A DNA stretch of 64,000 bases from Paucibacter sediminis (GCF_030254645.1 NZ_CP116346.1:4443001-4507000), one strand, 5' to 3'. Counted from the first letter of the stretch, positions 38,614 to 49,366 are shown. Program-made: numbers and translations. Notes: a model not told the origin generated them from the letters alone.

Positions 38614-39738
38614 TCATGCCAGTTGGCGCAAGGGATGCTGATCGGCCGCCCAGGGGCTTTCGAAATAGGCCTGCACCATGGCCGGCGTGACTTCGGCGAT
38701 GCTGGCCGGGTTCCAGCGCGGCGCGTGGTCCTTGTCGACTGCCAGGGCGCGCACGCCCTCCACCGTCTCGCTGGCGGCGCCGGGACGCAGATGGAAACAG
38801 CGGTGCACCAGATCGCGCTCCATGCGCAGGTCCTCGGCCAGGCTGGCCATGCGGCGCGCGCGGCGCAGCTGCTCCAGCGTCACCGCCAGCATGAGCGGCG
38901 AGCGCTTCAGCAGGGTGGCATGGGTGTGCTGGGCCCAGGCATCGTCGGCGGCGGCCAGCGAGGCCATGATCGCGGCCACCGTGGGCTTGGAGAAATGCTC
39001 GTCGATGCGCGGGCGCAGTTCCAGATGGTCGGGCGCGGGCGCGAGGTCGGCACGCTCCATCACCGTGGCCACCACATGCTCGGCGCTGTGCTGCTCGCCC
39101 TGGCGGTAGGCCTGGATGATGGCGGGCAGGTCGCTGCTCTGCACGAACACGTCGCCCAGGCCCAGCTCGATGGCATCGCCGGCGGCGATCGGCTGGCCGG
39201 TCAGGGCCAGCCATTCGCCCACATGGCCGGGGCATTGCGAGAGGAACCAGCCGCCGCCGACATCGGGGAACAGGCCGATATTGGTCTCGGGCATGGCCAG
39301 CTTGGAATGCTCGGTCAGCACGCGCAGCTTGGCGCCCTGGCTGATGCCCATGCCGCCGCCCATCACCACCCCGTCCATCAGGGCGATATAGGGCTTGGGG
39401 TAATGGTGGATCAGGTGGTTGAGCGCGTATTCCTCGGTGAAGAAGTCTTCCAGCGCACTGTCACCCGCGAGCGCGGCCTGGTGGAAGAAGCGGATATCGC
39501 CGCCGGCACAAAAGGCCGCGGGCTTGCCCTCGCGCCCCGCCCCCAGCACCACCACCGCCTGGATCGCCGGCGTATCCGCCCAGGCCTTCAGCAAAGCGGT
39601 GATGTCGCGGATCATCGCCAGCGACAGCGCGTTCAGCGCCGGCGCGCGGTTCAGCGTGATGAGACCCAGGCAACCGTTCACTTCGGCCAGGATCTGGCCA
39701 TCGGATTGCAGCGGGGGAAGAGCAGCGGCGGCGGGCAT
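38614..39738 (-). CDS. enoyl-CoA hydratase/isomerase family, 3-hydroxyisobutyryl-CoA hydrolase-like
   Basis: A 374-residue crotonase-fold protein. The oxyanion segments [10 protein letters not shown] (about 78) and [12 protein letters not shown] (about 120), and [19 protein letters not shown] with the catalytic acid, are diagnostic of 3-hydroxyisobutyryl-CoA hydrolases in valine degradation. The C-terminal half carries the longer helical part of that subgroup. Start ATG 39738 has GGAG 9 bases upstream; the TTG at 39756 is less likely. No other valine-pathway gene is nearby. A tandem AT-rich repeat lies just upstream and may be its operator. Confidence 0.85.
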   Translation of the reverse strand: MPAAAALPPLQSDGQILAEVNGCLGLITLNRAPALNALSLAMIRDITALLKAWADTPAIQAVVVLGAGREGKPAAFCAGGDIRFFHQAALAGDSALEDFFTEEYALNHLIHHYPKPYIALMDGVVMGGGMGISQGAKLRVLTEHSKLAMPETNIGLFPDVGGGWFLSQCPGHVGEWLALTGQPIAAGDAIELGLGDVFVQSSDLPAIIQAYRQGEQHSAEHVVATVMERADLAPAPDHLELRPRIDEHFSKPTVAAIMASLAAADDAWAQHTHATLLKRSPLMLAVTLEQLRRARRMASLAEDLRMERDLVHRCFHLRPGAASETVEGVRALAVDKDHAPRWNPASIAEVTPAMVQAYFESPWAADQHPLRQLA

Positions 39739-39766
39739 GCGGGACAACTCCAACAACGGAAAGCTT

Positions 39767-39786
39767 GTTTGCTAATGTTTGTTAAT
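39767..39786 (-). promoter_or_regulatory. tandem 10-bp direct repeat upstream of the HIBYL-CoA-hydrolase-like gene
   Basis: Two adjacent decamers, GTTTGCTAAT and GTTTGTTAAT on the plus strand, differ by one base. They sit 29 bases before the gene start in an AT-rich island of a GC-rich genome. Spacing of one helical turn suits cooperative binding of a regulator. Which protein binds is unknown. Confidence 0.4.
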
Positions 39787-39805
39787 GGGTCAGTGGCGTG
39801 GCCGA

Positions 39806-40684
39806 TCAGCGCTCACGCCAGCCCAGCAGTTCATTGCCTGCCAGGGCTGCCAGCACCATAGCACCGCCCACCAGGGCGGCGGAAGACGGGGCTTCCCCAG
39901 CACCCAGCCAGGCCCACAGCACGCCGAAGATCACTTCCAGCAGGCCCAGCAGGGCCAGCTCCGGCCCCGAGAGTACGCGCGCGAGGCGCACCACCAGCAG
40001 GCAAGGCAGGGCCAGCTGGAACACGCCGAGGCCGGCCAGCAGGGTCAGGTCATGCGGGGAGGCCACCAGGGGCCAGGCCAGCGGCAAGGTGCAGGCGGCC
40101 GAAATCAGCGCGCCCAGCAGCACCGCCAGCAGCATGTCGCTGCGCTCGTCACCGTCTTTTTGCTTGCTGTCGTGCTGCAACAGGGTCCAGTTGGTCGCCG
40201 CGGCCAGCGGCACGCCCAGGGCCACGCCCATGCCGGCCAGACTGGCGAGGCCGCCCTGCAGCCCGTGGCCGAACATCCAGGCGATGCCGGCACTGCCCAG
40301 CAGGATGGCGGCCCAGGTGCGCGCCGGCAGGCGGTGATGCAGGAACAGGCGCGCGAACAGCGCCGTCAGCAGCGGCCCCAGCGACATGGTGACCAGCACA
40401 TTGGCCACGCTGGTCATGGTGAGCGCCAGCATGAAGGCGGTGTACATCACCGCCCAGCACAGCGCCGAGGCCCAGACCTTGCGCGGCGCGCGCAAGACCT
40501 GCCCCCAGAGCGCGCGGCCGCGCATCAGCCCCAGGGCCACCAGCAGCGCCAGCGCATTGAAGCCGCTGCGCCAGAAGGTGACCTCGAAGCTGCGCGCCGC
40601 TTCCAGATGGCGAGAGACCACCCCTGCCGTGCTCCACAGCAGGGTGATCAGCAGCATCAGGAGAACGGCGCGCCGGTGGCTCAT
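39806..40684 (-). CDS. DMT superfamily EamA transporter
   Basis: A 292-residue protein with ten hydrophobic segments in two EamA repeats; TLLWSTAGVVSRHLE at the start and SGPELALLGLLEVIFGVLW near the end are typical. Start ATG 40684 overlaps the typA stop by one base, so it is probably read from the typA transcript. The cytoplasmic loop HDSKQKDGDERSD in the middle is unusually hydrophilic. It contains the third copy of GCAAGACCTGCCCCC (plus-strand 40492-40506). Confidence 0.82.
   Translation of the reverse strand: MSHRRAVLLMLLITLLWSTAGVVSRHLEAARSFEVTFWRSGFNALALLVALGLMRGRALWGQVLRAPRKVWASALCWAVMYTAFMLALTMTSVANVLVTMSLGPLLTALFARLFLHHRLPARTWAAILLGSAGIAWMFGHGLQGGLASLAGMGVALGVPLAAATNWTLLQHDSKQKDGDERSDMLLAVLLGALISAACTLPLAWPLVASPHDLTLLAGLGVFQLALPCLLVVRLARVLSGPELALLGLLEVIFGVLWAWLGAGEAPSSAALVGGAMVLAALAGNELLGWRER
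40492..40506 (+). repeat. copy of GCAAGACCTGCCCCC
   Basis: Third identical 15-mer, in the EamA gene on the minus strand, where the reading frame is different (GQVLR). Confidence 0.6.
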
Positions 40685-42507
40685 CAGGCCCCGGAGTTTT
40701 CGCGCGCGAACTTCTTGCGCTCGTGCTCGATCAGGTGGCGCTTGCGCAGGCGGATGCTCTTGGGCGTGATCTCGACCAGCTCGTCGTCCTCGATGAACTC
40801 CACCGCGTACTCGAGCGAGAGCTCGATCGGCGGCGTGATCTTGATCGCATCTTCCTTGCCCGAGACGCGGAAGTTGGTGAGCTGCTTAGCGCGCACCGCG
40901 TTGACGATCAGGTCGTTGTCGCGGTTGTGCATGCCCACGATCATGCCTTCGTAGACCGGGTCGCCGGCCTTCACGAACATGCGGCCGCGGTCGTCCAGCT
41001 TGCCAAGCGCGTAGGTGACGATTTCGCCGTTGTCCTGGCTGATCAGCACGCCGTTCTTGCGGCTTTCGATCTCACCCTTGTGGGCTTCGTAGCCGTCGAA
41101 GATGTTGGAGATCAGGCCGGTGCCGCGCGTCAGGTTCAGGAATTCGTTCTGGAAGCCGATCAGGCCACGCGCCGGGATGCGGTACTCGAGGCGCACGCGG
41201 CCACGGCCGTCCGGCTCCATATTCACCAGCTCGCCCTTGCGCAGACCCAGGGCCTGCATCACGCCACCCTGGTGGGCTTCCTCGACGTCGGCGGTGACCA
41301 TTTCGATCGGCTCGTGACGCTCGCCACCAACATCGTGGAACACCACGCGCGGCTTCGAGACGGCCAGCTCGTAGCCCTCGCGGCGCATGTTTTCCAGCAG
41401 GATGGTGAGGTGCAGTTCACCGCGGCCCGAGACCTCGAAGATGCCGTCTTCGTCGGTTTCCTTGACGCGCAGCGCCACATTGGCCTGCAATTCCTTCTGC
41501 AGGCGGTCCCAGATCTGGCGGCTGGTGACGAACTTGCCTTCGCGGCCGGCCAGCGGGCTGTTGTTGACGCAGAAGTTCATGGTCAGGGTCGGCTCGTCGA
41601 CCTTGAGCATGGGCAGGGGCACCGGGTTGTCGATGGCGGTCAGCGTCACGCCGATGCCGATCTCCTCGATGCCGTTCACCAGCACGATGTCGCCGGCCAG
41701 GGCCAGCTCGGCCTGACGGCGCTCCAGGCCTTCGAACTTCAGCACCTGGTTGACGCGGCACTTCTTGGGGGTGCTGTCGGGGCCGGCGTACATCAGCACG
41801 TCCTGCATGGGCTTGAGGCTGCCGCTGGTGATGCGGCCGATGCCGATGCGGCCCACGAAGGTGGAGTAGTCCAGCGAGCAGATCTGCAGCTGCAGCGGGC
41901 CGCCGATATCGCCCTCGTGCGGCGGCACATGGCGCAGCACGGTGTCGAACAGCGGCGCCATGTCGGTGCCGGTCTCGCCCTCGGTGAGCGTGGCCCAGCC
42001 GTTCAGGCCGGAGGCGTAGACGACCGGGAAGTCGAGCTGCTCTTCGGTGGCACCGAGCTTGTCGAACAGGTCGAAGGTGGCGTTGATGACGTAGTCGGGG
42101 CGCGCGCCGGGGCGGTCCACCTTGTTCACCACCACGATGGGCTTCAGGCCCAGGGCCAGCGCCTTCTTGGTGACGAAGCGGGTCTGCGGCATCGGGCCTT
42201 CGACGGCATCCACCAGCAGCAGCACCGAGTCCACCATCGAGAGCACGCGCTCCACTTCACCGCCGAAGTCGGCGTGGCCGGGGGTGTCGACGATGTTGAC
42301 GTGGGTGCCCTTCCAGGACACCGCGCAATTCTTCGACAGGATCGTGATGCCACGTTCCTTTTCGATGTCGTTGTTGTCCATCACGCGCTCGGCGACCTTC
42401 TCGTTCTCACGGAAGGTGCCCGACTGGCGCAGCAGCTGATCCACCAGGGTGGTCTTGCCATGGTCCACGTGGGCGATGATGGCGATGTTACGGATTTGGA
42501 TGCTCAT
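40684..42507 (-). CDS. typA: translational GTPase TypA/BipA
   Basis: A 607-residue ribosome-associated GTPase. G1 [10 protein letters not shown] (11-20), switch/G2 ERGITIL, G3 [16 protein letters not shown]4 NKVD and G5 SG-type loop are intact. EF-G-like domains III and V and the BipA-specific C-terminal domain follow. It helps ribosome assembly and stress adaptation. It lies 25 bases downstream of truB, so it extends the rimP-nusA-infB-rbfA-truB transcript. Confidence 0.96.
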   Translation of the reverse strand: MSIQIRNIAIIAHVDHGKTTLVDQLLRQSGTFRENEKVAERVMDNNDIEKERGITILSKNCAVSWKGTHVNIVDTPGHADFGGEVERVLSMVDSVLLLVDAVEGPMPQTRFVTKKALALGLKPIVVVNKVDRPGARPDYVINATFDLFDKLGATEEQLDFPVVYASGLNGWATLTEGETGTDMAPLFDTVLRHVPPHEGDIGGPLQLQICSLDYSTFVGRIGIGRITSGSLKPMQDVLMYAGPDSTPKKCRVNQVLKFEGLERRQAELALAGDIVLVNGIEEIGIGVTLTAIDNPVPLPMLKVDEPTLTMNFCVNNSPLAGREGKFVTSRQIWDRLQKELQANVALRVKETDEDGIFEVSGRGELHLTILLENMRREGYELAVSKPRVVFHDVGGERHEPIEMVTADVEEAHQGGVMQALGLRKGELVNMEPDGRGRVRLEYRIPARGLIGFQNEFLNLTRGTGLISNIFDGYEAHKGEIESRKNGVLISQDNGEIVTYALGKLDDRGRMFVKAGDPVYEGMIVGMHNRDNDLIVNAVRAKQLTNFRVSGKEDAIKITPPIELSLEYAVEFIEDDELVEITPKSIRLRKRHLIEHERKKFARENSGA

Positions 42508-42532
42508 AAAAACTCACTTCAGAACTGGTACA

Positions 42533-43492
42533 TCAGGCCGCGGTGCCAAGCAGTGCCTGGACTTCCTGCGGGCTGAGCAGGCGGTCGGCGATCAACTCGC
42601 CGCCCTTGATATGTGCGCTGCCCAGAAAGGCCTGCGGTTCGGGCCCGTAGACCTTCACCTGACTGACATCTGCGACGCCGCTTGGAGAATACAGGCGACG
42701 CCGCAACCCGGATAGAAAGCGGGCCGCCTCGGCAGCATCCAGACGCTGCTCAGGCCAGTCCGCCAGCAAGGCGTCGGGCGGGCGCAGCAGGTCTTCGCGC
42801 TCGGCCTCGGTCATCGCGGCGAGCGCATCCAGGCTGATGGCGCCGTCCAGCGTCACCGGACCGCTGGCGGTGCGGCGCAGCGCGCTGAGGTGCGCACCAC
42901 AGCCCAACACGCGGCCGATGTCCTCGCCCAGGGTACGGATGTAGGTGCCCTTGGAGCAGCGCACCGCGATCGTCAGCTGCTCAGCTTGCCAGTCGAGGAT
43001 GTCAATGCTGTGTATGGTGACCTGGCGCGCCGGACGCTCGATCTCGATGCCCTGACGGGCATAGTCGTACAGCGCCTTGCCTTCGTGCTTGAGCGCCGAG
43101 TACATCGGTGGCACTTGCGAGATCAGGCCGGTGAACTGGGCACAGGCCGCCTCGATCTGAGCGCGGGTGACTGCCACCTCGCGCGTCTCCAGCACCTCGC
43201 CCTCGCCGTCGCCGGTGGTGGTGGTCTGGCCCAGCCGGAGCGTGGCCTCGTAGGCCTTGTCGGCATCCAGGCTGACCTGGCTGAACTTGGTAGCGGCCCC
43301 AAAGCACAGCGGCAGCAGCCCCGTGGCCAGCGGGTCCAGCGTGCCGGTATGGCCGGCCTTTTCCGCCCGCAGCAGCCATTTGGCTTTCTGCAGCGCGTCG
43401 TTGCTGGACAGGCCCAGCGGCTTGTCGAGAAGCAGCACACCGTGCAGGGCACGGCGCTGGATTCTCTGGCGCTGGGGTTTGGGGGCGTTCAC
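42533..43492 (-). CDS. truB: tRNA pseudouridine(55) synthase TruB
   Basis: A 319-residue enzyme. The catalytic Asp53 lies in AGHTGTLDPLATGLLP. KAYEATLRLGQTT, YSALKHEGK and RCSKGTYIRTL are family motifs. It converts U55 in the T-loop of elongator tRNAs. The C-terminal PUA-like part carries VKVYGPEPQAFLG. It is 14 bases after rbfA, in the classical order. Confidence 0.96.
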   Translation of the reverse strand: MNAPKPQRQRIQRRALHGVLLLDKPLGLSSNDALQKAKWLLRAEKAGHTGTLDPLATGLLPLCFGAATKFSQVSLDADKAYEATLRLGQTTTTGDGEGEVLETREVAVTRAQIEAACAQFTGLISQVPPMYSALKHEGKALYDYARQGIEIERPARQVTIHSIDILDWQAEQLTIAVRCSKGTYIRTLGEDIGRVLGCGAHLSALRRTASGPVTLDGAISLDALAAMTEAEREDLLRPPDALLADWPEQRLDAAEAARFLSGLRRRLYSPSGVADVSQVKVYGPEPQAFLGSAHIKGGELIADRLLSPQEVQALLGTAA

Positions 43493-43506
43493 GGGCGGCT
43501 TGGTCT

Positions 43507-43890
43507 TCAGTCGTTGGTCCGGTCTTCGTCGTCCAGGGCGCGCGTGGCGTTGGCCTTGGAAATCAGCGAGCTCAGCTCGGCCGCACGTTCGATGGTGCGG
43601 TCGTAATGGAAGTGCAGGGTCGGCACGGTGTGGATCTGCAGGCGCTTGAAGAGGCCGTTGCGCAGGAAACCTGCCGCCTCGTTGAGCGCCAGCTCGGATT
43701 CGGCCGGGTCGCCGATCAGCACCGAGAAGAACACCTTGGCATGAGCGTAATCAGGCGTGACTTCCACGGCGTTGATCGTGGCCATGCCCACGCGCGGGTC
43801 CTTGAGCTCGCGGATCAGCTCGGCCAGATCGCGCTGGATCTGGTCCGAGATCCGGAAGGACCGGTTGGGTATCGCTCGTTTATGTCGCAT
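43507..43890 (-). CDS. rbfA: 30S ribosome-binding factor RbfA
   Basis: A 127-residue KH-like protein needed for late 16S rRNA processing and cold adaptation. [23 protein letters not shown] at the start (seen in shortened view) and the strand [12 protein letters not shown] are diagnostic, as is the RTIPTLHF-like VPTLHFHYD. It begins 16 bases after a terminator-like hairpin that separates it from infB. Its C-terminal tail, [10 protein letters not shown], is acidic. Confidence 0.94.
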   Translation of the reverse strand: MRHKRAIPNRSFRISDQIQRDLAELIRELKDPRVGMATINAVEVTPDYAHAKVFFSVLIGDPAESELALNEAAGFLRNGLFKRLQIHTVPTLHFHYDRTIERAAELSSLISKANATRALDDEDRTND

Positions 43891-43900
43891 CTGCTACTCC

Positions 43901-43938
43901 AAATACAAACCCCGCCTTCTCTTTCGAAGGCGGGGTTT
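43901..43938 (-). terminator. terminator-like hairpin between infB and rbfA
   Basis: Reading the minus strand, a 13-bp perfect stem AAACCCCGCCTTC / GAAGGCGGGGTTT with a 6-base loop is followed by GTATTT. It lies 21 bases after the infB stop. In an operon that normally runs on into rbfA and truB it would lower downstream expression or act as an RNase III/processing site. The stem is symmetric, so some effect on the plus strand is possible. Confidence 0.6.
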
Positions 43939-43959
43939 GGGGATGAGGCCAACTCCGCC

Positions 43960-46900
43960 TTACAGCGTTCGGGCGACTTCCTTGATCTCGAAGAATTCCA
44001 GCTGGTCGCCCTCGGCGATGTCGCTGTAGTTCTTGAGCTTGATACCGCACTCGAAGCCTTCCTTGACTTCCTTGACGTCGTCCTTCTCGCGGCGGACCGA
44101 GTCGACCTCGCCGGTGTAGATGACGATGTTGTCGCGCAGCAGGCGGAACTTGGCACCACGGCGCACCAGGCCCGAGGTGACCATGGAACCGGCCACCGTG
44201 CCGATCTTGGAAGCCACGAAGACCACGCGGATCTCGGCCGTACCCAGCGCTTCTTCGCGCTGCTCGGGAGCCAGCATGCCGGCCATCGCTGCCTTCACCT
44301 CATCCACGGCGTCGTAGATGATGTTGTAGTAGCGGATGTCGACCGCATTGCCCTCGGCCAGCTTGCGGGCCAGCACGTCGGCGCGGGTGTTGAAGCCGAT
44401 GATGACGGCCTTGGAGGCGATCGCCAGGTTGACGTCCGACTCGCTGATGCCACCCACCGCGGCGTGCACGATCTGCACCTTGACCTCGTCGGTCGAGAGC
44501 TTGAGCAGCGAGGAGGCCAGCGCTTCCTGCGAGCCTTGCACGTCGGCCTTGATGATCAGCGGCAGGGTCTGCACATCGCCCGAGCCCATGTTCTCGAACA
44601 TGTTCTCCAGCTTGGCGGCCTGCTGCTTGGCCAGCTTGACGTCACGGTACTTGCCGGAACGGAAGGTGGCGATTTCACGGGCGCGACGCTCATCGCTCAG
44701 CACCATGAATTCGTCGCCGGCCTGCGGCACTTCGGTCAGACCCTGGATTTCCACCGGGATCGACGGGCCGGCCTCGGTACAGGTCTTGCCGTCTTCGTCC
44801 AGCATGGCGCGCACGCGGCCATAGGTCGAACCGGCCAGCACCACGTCGCCGCGCTTGAGCGTACCGCTCTGCACCAGCACCGTGGCCACCGGGCCGCGGC
44901 CCTTGTCCAGCTTGGCTTCGATCACCAGGCCCTTGGCCATGGATTCCACCGGCGCGGTGAGCTCCAGCACCTCGGCCTGCAAGAGCACCTGCTCCAGCAG
45001 CGCGTCGATGCCCTCGCCCGTCTTGGCCGAGACCGGCACGAAGGGCGAATCGCCACCGAATTCTTCCGGCACGACTTCCTCGGCCACCAGCTCGCTCTTC
45101 AGGCGTTCCAGGTTGGCACCGGGCTTGTCGATCTTGTTCATCGCCACGACCAGGGGCACGCCGGCCGCCTTGGCATGGTGGATGGCTTCCTTGGTCTGGG
45201 GCATCACACCGTCGTCCGCCGCCACCACCAAGATCACCAGGTCGGTGGCCTTGGCGCCGCGGGCACGCATCTGCGTGAAGGCCGCGTGGCCGGGGGTGTC
45301 GAGGAAGGTGATCATGCCGCGCGGCGTGTCGACGTGATAGGCGCCGATGTGCTGCGTGATGCCGCCCGCTTCACCCGCGGCAACGCGGGCACGGCGGATG
45401 TAGTCCAGCAGCGAGGTCTTGCCGTGGTCGACGTGACCCATGACGGTGACCACCGGTGCGCGCGGCAGCATCTCGTGCTGCTGCTCGGCGGCAGCGCCCT
45501 CTTCTTCCAGGAAGGCATCGGGATCGTCCAGCTTGGCGGCAAAGGCCTTGTGGCCCATTTCCTCCACCAAGATCATCGCGGTTTCCTGGTCCAGCTGCTG
45601 GTTGATGGTGACCATCTGACCCAGCTTCATCAACTGTTTGATGAGCTCGGACGCCTTGATCGACATCTTGTGGGCGAGGTCGGCCACCGAGATGGTCTCG
45701 GGCACATGCACCTCTTGCACCACCGGTTCGCTCGGCGCCACGTAGTTGGACGGCTGGCCACCGCGGTCGTTGCGGTCGCCACGGCGACCCGACGCGCCAC
45801 CCTTGGGCGCGCGCCAGCCGGCGGCCGGGCGAGCACCCGTGGGGGCACCCGCACCAATGGTCTTGAGGCCGCGCTTCTTGGCGGCATCATCGGCCCAGGA
45901 GGACGAGAGCTTCTCGCTCTTGACCGACTTCTTGTCGCCGGGCTTGGCACCAGCACCCGCGGTCGCGGCGGTAGCCGGCGCGCCGGGCGTGCCGGGCTTC
46001 TTGTGGATGGTGCCCTTGATTTCCTTGGCGGGCTCGGGCTTGGGCTCTTCCTTCTTCGCGACCAGCACCTTCTTGGGTGCATTCATCATCGCGCGGATGG
46101 CAGCGGCCTCGGCCTCGGCGGCCTTGCGGCGGCGCTCCAGGTCGACCTGCTTCTGCTTTTCCTCGGCGCCCACATCGACGGCCTTGATGACACGCAGCTG
46201 CGGCTTGGGCGGCTCCACCGGCGCGGCCGGCGCCACGGGCGCTGCGGCCACGGGGGCGGGTGCAGGCTCGGCAACCGGTGCCGGTGCCGGCGCAGCGGCC
46301 ACCACGGGGGCGGGCGCGGGTGCGGGCTCAGCAGCTGGCGCGGGCGCGCGGCGGCCACCGGCGGCCAGCGCCTTGTTGGTGGCGGCAGCGGCGGCACGTG
46401 CAGCGGCCTGGGCATCCTGCTTGGCGGCAACCTTGGCAGCGGCTTCGGCGGCGGCCTTGTCGGCGGCATCCTTCTCGGCCTGCTCGGCGGCGCGGGCCTC
46501 GGCCTGCAGACGCTCCTGGCGGCGCTGCTCCTCGGCCTCGCGAGCCAGGCGCTCCTGCTCTTCGCGTTCACGCACGCGGGCAGCCAGCTCTTCTTCCTGG
46601 GCGCGCAGGGCCTCGGCATGCGCCTGGGCCTCTTCCTGGCGACGCTGCAGCTCGGCTTCCTCGGCCGCTTGCGCGCTGGCCTCGTCCATGCCGCTGGCAT
46701 CGTCACGCTTGACGAAGGTGCGCTTCTTGCGTACCTCGACCTGGATGGTGCGGGCCTTGCCGCTGGCATCGGCCTGCTTGATCTCGCTGGTCGACTTGCG
46801 CGTCAGCGTGATCTTCTTGCGGTCGGCACCGGTCGTACCGTGCGCGGTGCGCAGGTAGTCCAGCAACCGTTCCTTGTCGGTCTCGTTGAGGGCGTCCTCG

Positions 46901-47001
46901 GTGGACGCCTTCTTGACGCCCGCAGCTTGCAGCTGCTCAAGCAGCGTGCTTGCAGGCCTTTGTAGCTCTGCAGCGAACTGGGCGACGGTGGTCACAGCCA
47001 T
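43960..47001 (-). CDS. infB: translation initiation factor IF-2
   Basis: A 1013-residue GTPase. An N-terminal IF2_N domain (1-55) is followed by a long Ala/Pro/Glu-rich linker (about 60-400) and a second IF2_N-like helical segment ([20 protein letters not shown], near 430). G-domain motifs are [33 protein letters not shown] and SAKTG. The C-terminal domains bind fMet-tRNA. The linker is long, as is usual in Burkholderiales. A gap of 57 bases separates it from nusA. Confidence 0.97.
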   Translation of the reverse strand: MAVTTVAQFAAELQRPASTLLEQLQAAGVKKASTEDALNETDKERLLDYLRTAHGTTGADRKKITLTRKSTSEIKQADASGKARTIQVEVRKKRTFVKRDDASGMDEASAQAAEEAELQRRQEEAQAHAEALRAQEEELAARVREREEQERLAREAEEQRRQERLQAEARAAEQAEKDAADKAAAEAAAKVAAKQDAQAAARAAAAATNKALAAGGRRAPAPAAEPAPAPAPVVAAAPAPAPVAEPAPAPVAAAPVAPAAPVEPPKPQLRVIKAVDVGAEEKQKQVDLERRRKAAEAEAAAIRAMMNAPKKVLVAKKEEPKPEPAKEIKGTIHKKPGTPGAPATAATAGAGAKPGDKKSVKSEKLSSSWADDAAKKRGLKTIGAGAPTGARPAAGWRAPKGGASGRRGDRNDRGGQPSNYVAPSEPVVQEVHVPETISVADLAHKMSIKASELIKQLMKLGQMVTINQQLDQETAMILVEEMGHKAFAAKLDDPDAFLEEEGAAAEQQHEMLPRAPVVTVMGHVDHGKTSLLDYIRRARVAAGEAGGITQHIGAYHVDTPRGMITFLDTPGHAAFTQMRARGAKATDLVILVVAADDGVMPQTKEAIHHAKAAGVPLVVAMNKIDKPGANLERLKSELVAEEVVPEEFGGDSPFVPVSAKTGEGIDALLEQVLLQAEVLELTAPVESMAKGLVIEAKLDKGRGPVATVLVQSGTLKRGDVVLAGSTYGRVRAMLDEDGKTCTEAGPSIPVEIQGLTEVPQAGDEFMVLSDERRAREIATFRSGKYRDVKLAKQQAAKLENMFENMGSGDVQTLPLIIKADVQGSQEALASSLLKLSTDEVKVQIVHAAVGGISESDVNLAIASKAVIIGFNTRADVLARKLAEGNAVDIRYYNIIYDAVDEVKAAMAGMLAPEQREEALGTAEIRVVFVASKIGTVAGSMVTSGLVRRGAKFRLLRDNIVIYTGEVDSVRREKDDVKEVKEGFECGIKLKNYSDIAEGDQLEFFEIKEVARTL

Positions 47002-47058
47002 TGTGGAATCCTTAAGCTTGCTAATCTGCTGTGCGTACAGTTGTGTTCATGGCGCCCA

Positions 47059-48537
47059 TCAGGCGGTGAACCAATGTTCGCGGGCCTTCATGATCATGGC
47101 GCGGGCCTCAGCCTCGTCCATGCCGGCCAGTTCAACGAGTTCGTCGACGGCCAGATCGGCCAGGTCGTCGCGTGTATGGATATTGCCGTCGGCGAGCTTG
47201 GCGACCAGTTCGGGCGTCACACCCTCCAGGTCGCGCAGGTCTTGGGAGACTTCCTCGACACTTTCCTCACGGGCAATTTCCATGGTCAGGAGCGCATCCT
47301 TGGCGCGGGTGCGCAACTCGTTGACCGTGTCCTCGTCGAAGGCCTCGATCTCCAGCATCTCCTGCATGGGCACATAGGCCACTTCTTCCAGGCTGGTGAA
47401 CCCTTCGGCGATCAGGATGTCGGCCACTTCGGCATCGACGTCGAGTTTCTCGACGAAGAGCTTGCGGACCGACTCAGACTCCTGAGCCTGTTTGACGGCC
47501 GATTCCTCGGCCGACATGATGTTGATGCGCCAGCCGGTGAGCTCGGAGGCCAGGCGCACGTTCTGACCACCACGGCCGATCGCGATGGCGAGGTTTTCCT
47601 CGTCCACCACCACGTCCATGGCATGGCGTTCTTCGTCCACCACGATGGACTGCACATTCGCCGGCGCCAGCGCGCCGATGACGAACTGGGCCGGGTCTTC
47701 CGACCACAGCACGATATCCACGCGCTCGCCGGCGAGCTCGTTGGTGACGCCGTTCACACGCGAACCGCGCACACCCACACAGGTGCCGATCGGGTCGACG
47801 CGCTTGTCGTGCGAGAGCACGGCAATCTTGGCGCGGCTGCCGGCGTCGCGGGCGCAGCTCTTGATCTCCAGGAGGCCCTGCTCGATCTCGGGCACTTCCT
47901 GCGCGAACAGCTCCTTCATGAACTCGGGCGAAGAGCGCGAGAGCATGATTTGCGGGCCGCGCTGGGTCGGGTCCACGCCCAGGATCACGGCACGCACGCG
48001 GTCGCCGGTGCGCAGGTTTTCCTTGGCGATCATCTCGGTGCGCTTCAGGCGACCTTCGACGCGGCCCGACTCGGCAATGATGTCGCCCTTGTCCAGACGC
48101 TTCACGGTGCCCATGAAGATCTTCTCGCCGCGCGACATGAAGTCGTTCAGCAGCTGCTCGCGCTCGGCGTCGCGGATCTTCTGCAGGATCACCTGCTTGG
48201 CAGCCTGGGCGCCGATACGACCGATCGGCACCGACTCCACCGATTCCTCGATATGGTCTTCGACCTCGATGTCGGCGATCTGCTCCTGCGCTTCAAACAG
48301 CAGGATCTCGGAGTCGGGGTTTTGCAGGCCGGCCTCGTTGGGCACCACATGCCAGCGGCGGAAGGTCTCGTACTCGCCAGAATCGCGGTCAATCGAGACG
48401 CGAATGTCCACCTCGCCGCCATACAGCTTCTTCGTGGCCGAGGCCAGCGCAGCTTCCACTGCGCCGAACACGACATCGCGCTCCACGCTCTTTTCGCGAG
48501 AGATGGCATCCACCAACATCAACAGTTCGCGGTTCAT
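47059..48537 (-). CDS. nusA: transcription termination/antitermination factor NusA
   Basis: A 492-residue RNA-polymerase-associated protein. The N-terminal domain (1-125), S1 (about 135-200), KH1 and KH2 (about 230-350) with [15 protein letters not shown] and [18 protein letters not shown], and two C-terminal acidic repeats (about 365-490) are all visible. NusA stimulates intrinsic termination and pausing, and forms the antitermination complex. Its start overlaps the rimP stop (ATGA). The rimP leader contains a terminator-like stem, so NusA may control its own operon. Confidence 0.97.
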   Translation of the reverse strand: MNRELLMLVDAISREKSVERDVVFGAVEAALASATKKLYGGEVDIRVSIDRDSGEYETFRRWHVVPNEAGLQNPDSEILLFEAQEQIADIEVEDHIEESVESVPIGRIGAQAAKQVILQKIRDAEREQLLNDFMSRGEKIFMGTVKRLDKGDIIAESGRVEGRLKRTEMIAKENLRTGDRVRAVILGVDPTQRGPQIMLSRSSPEFMKELFAQEVPEIEQGLLEIKSCARDAGSRAKIAVLSHDKRVDPIGTCVGVRGSRVNGVTNELAGERVDIVLWSEDPAQFVIGALAPANVQSIVVDEERHAMDVVVDEENLAIAIGRGGQNVRLASELTGWRINIMSAEESAVKQAQESESVRKLFVEKLDVDAEVADILIAEGFTSLEEVAYVPMQEMLEIEAFDEDTVNELRTRAKDALLTMEIAREESVEEVSQDLRDLEGVTPELVAKLADGNIHTRDDLADLAVDELVELAGMDEAEARAMIMKAREHWFTA

Positions 48538-49151
48538 TGATCGAGACCTCCGTCAACCTTGTCATCCTTGTCCGCAGCCGCTGGGTCATCCAGCTGCTGC
48601 CTGGCCTTGGCATTGCTCTGCTTCTTGGGCTTCGCAGCTTTGCCCGCCTTCGGTGCAGCCGCGCCATCCGGCTTGGCTGCACGCCCCTTGAAATTGACCG
48701 CGGGCACCAAGCGGGCCTCGCGCACTTCCTCAAGGGAAAAATCCAATGCCTGGTCGCCCTTGCCGTCATTGAAGACGAGGCGCCAGCCTTCACCCTCAGC
48801 CGAGAGCTCACCCTTGTATTTCTTGCGACCCTGGAACGCCACGCGCAGGGTGATCTGCACCTCCTGGCCCGCGAAACGCGCATAGTCGGCGGGTTTCTTC
48901 AGCGGGCGATCGAGGCCGGGGGAAGACACTTCCAGCCGTTCGTAGCTGGCGTTCTCGACTTCCAGCACATACTGCAGTTGGCGCGTCACGCGCTCGCAGT
49001 CATCCACGTTGATCAGTTCGCCCTGGGCCGCCTGCTCGGGCAGCTTGTCGATGTACACGCGCAGCAAGCCCCCGGCACTGCGCTCGCAGTCCACCAGGTC
49101 GTAACCGAGGCCGGTCACGGTTTTTTCTACAGCAGCTTGCCAATTTGTCAT
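48534..49151 (-). CDS. rimP: ribosome maturation factor RimP
   Basis: A 205-residue protein. The two RimP domains occupy about 1-155 ([16 protein letters not shown] at the start, [20 protein letters not shown] in the middle). A C-terminal tail of about 50 residues is Lys/Ala-rich then acidic ([27 protein letters not shown]), longer than in E. coli (about 150). It assists 30S assembly. It is the first gene of the rimP-nusA-infB-rbfA-truB operon. Confidence 0.93.
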   Translation of the reverse strand: MTNWQAAVEKTVTGLGYDLVDCERSAGGLLRVYIDKLPEQAAQGELINVDDCERVTRQLQYVLEVENASYERLEVSSPGLDRPLKKPADYARFAGQEVQITLRVAFQGRKKYKGELSAEGEGWRLVFNDGKGDQALDFSLEEVREARLVPAVNFKGRAAKPDGAAAPKAGKAAKPKKQSNAKARQQLDDPAAADKDDKVDGGLDQ

Positions 49152-49209
49152 GCGCAGCGTGTCTATGCTCTCTCGGGGCGTATCTAGAAGTTAACGGGAA
49201 CGCTCAAGC

Positions 49210-49238
49210 AAAAAAAATGGGCTGGATGAATCCGCCCA
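49210..49238 (-). terminator. terminator-like hairpin in the rimP leader
   Basis: On the minus strand the sequence reads TGGGCGGATTCATCCAGCCCA and then eight T. The stem TGGGC-GG / CC-GCCCA has one bulged base and is followed immediately by the U-tract. It sits about 25 bases after the predicted rimP promoter and 58 bases before the rimP start, so it would act as an attenuator of the operon. Confidence 0.65.
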
Positions 49239-49263
49239 CCGTTCACTTTTCAGCGAAGCCAGG

Positions 49264-49292
49264 ATTGTACTATGCAAGCACCGTGCCCGCAA
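49264..49292 (-). promoter_or_regulatory. predicted sigma-70 promoter for the rimP operon
   Basis: On the minus strand, -35 TTGCGG (plus 49287-49292), a 17-base spacer, and -10 TACAAT (plus 49264-49269). The -10 differs from consensus at one position. The start point would fall near 49257, giving a leader of about 105 bases that includes the terminator-like stem. Confidence 0.5.
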
Positions 49293-49301
49293 GAACCCGG
49301 C

Positions 49302-49329
49302 TTGCCCAAAACGCATGGCATGCGAGAAT
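49302..49329 (+). promoter_or_regulatory. predicted promoter for fabI
   Basis: TTGCCC (49302-49307), a 16-base spacer, and GAGAAT (49324-49329). Each box matches consensus at four of six positions. It lies 37 bases before the fabI start and overlaps no other gene. Modest support only. Confidence 0.35.
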
Positions 49330-49366
49330 CCCGCGCTGATTTGAACATTGATACCAAGGAGCAGAC

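Noticed and set aside
43606-46965. A 1119-codon open frame on the plus strand opposite rbfA and infB
   Set aside because: It is antisense to the invariant infB reading frame and shows His/Leu/Gly-rich composition without domains.
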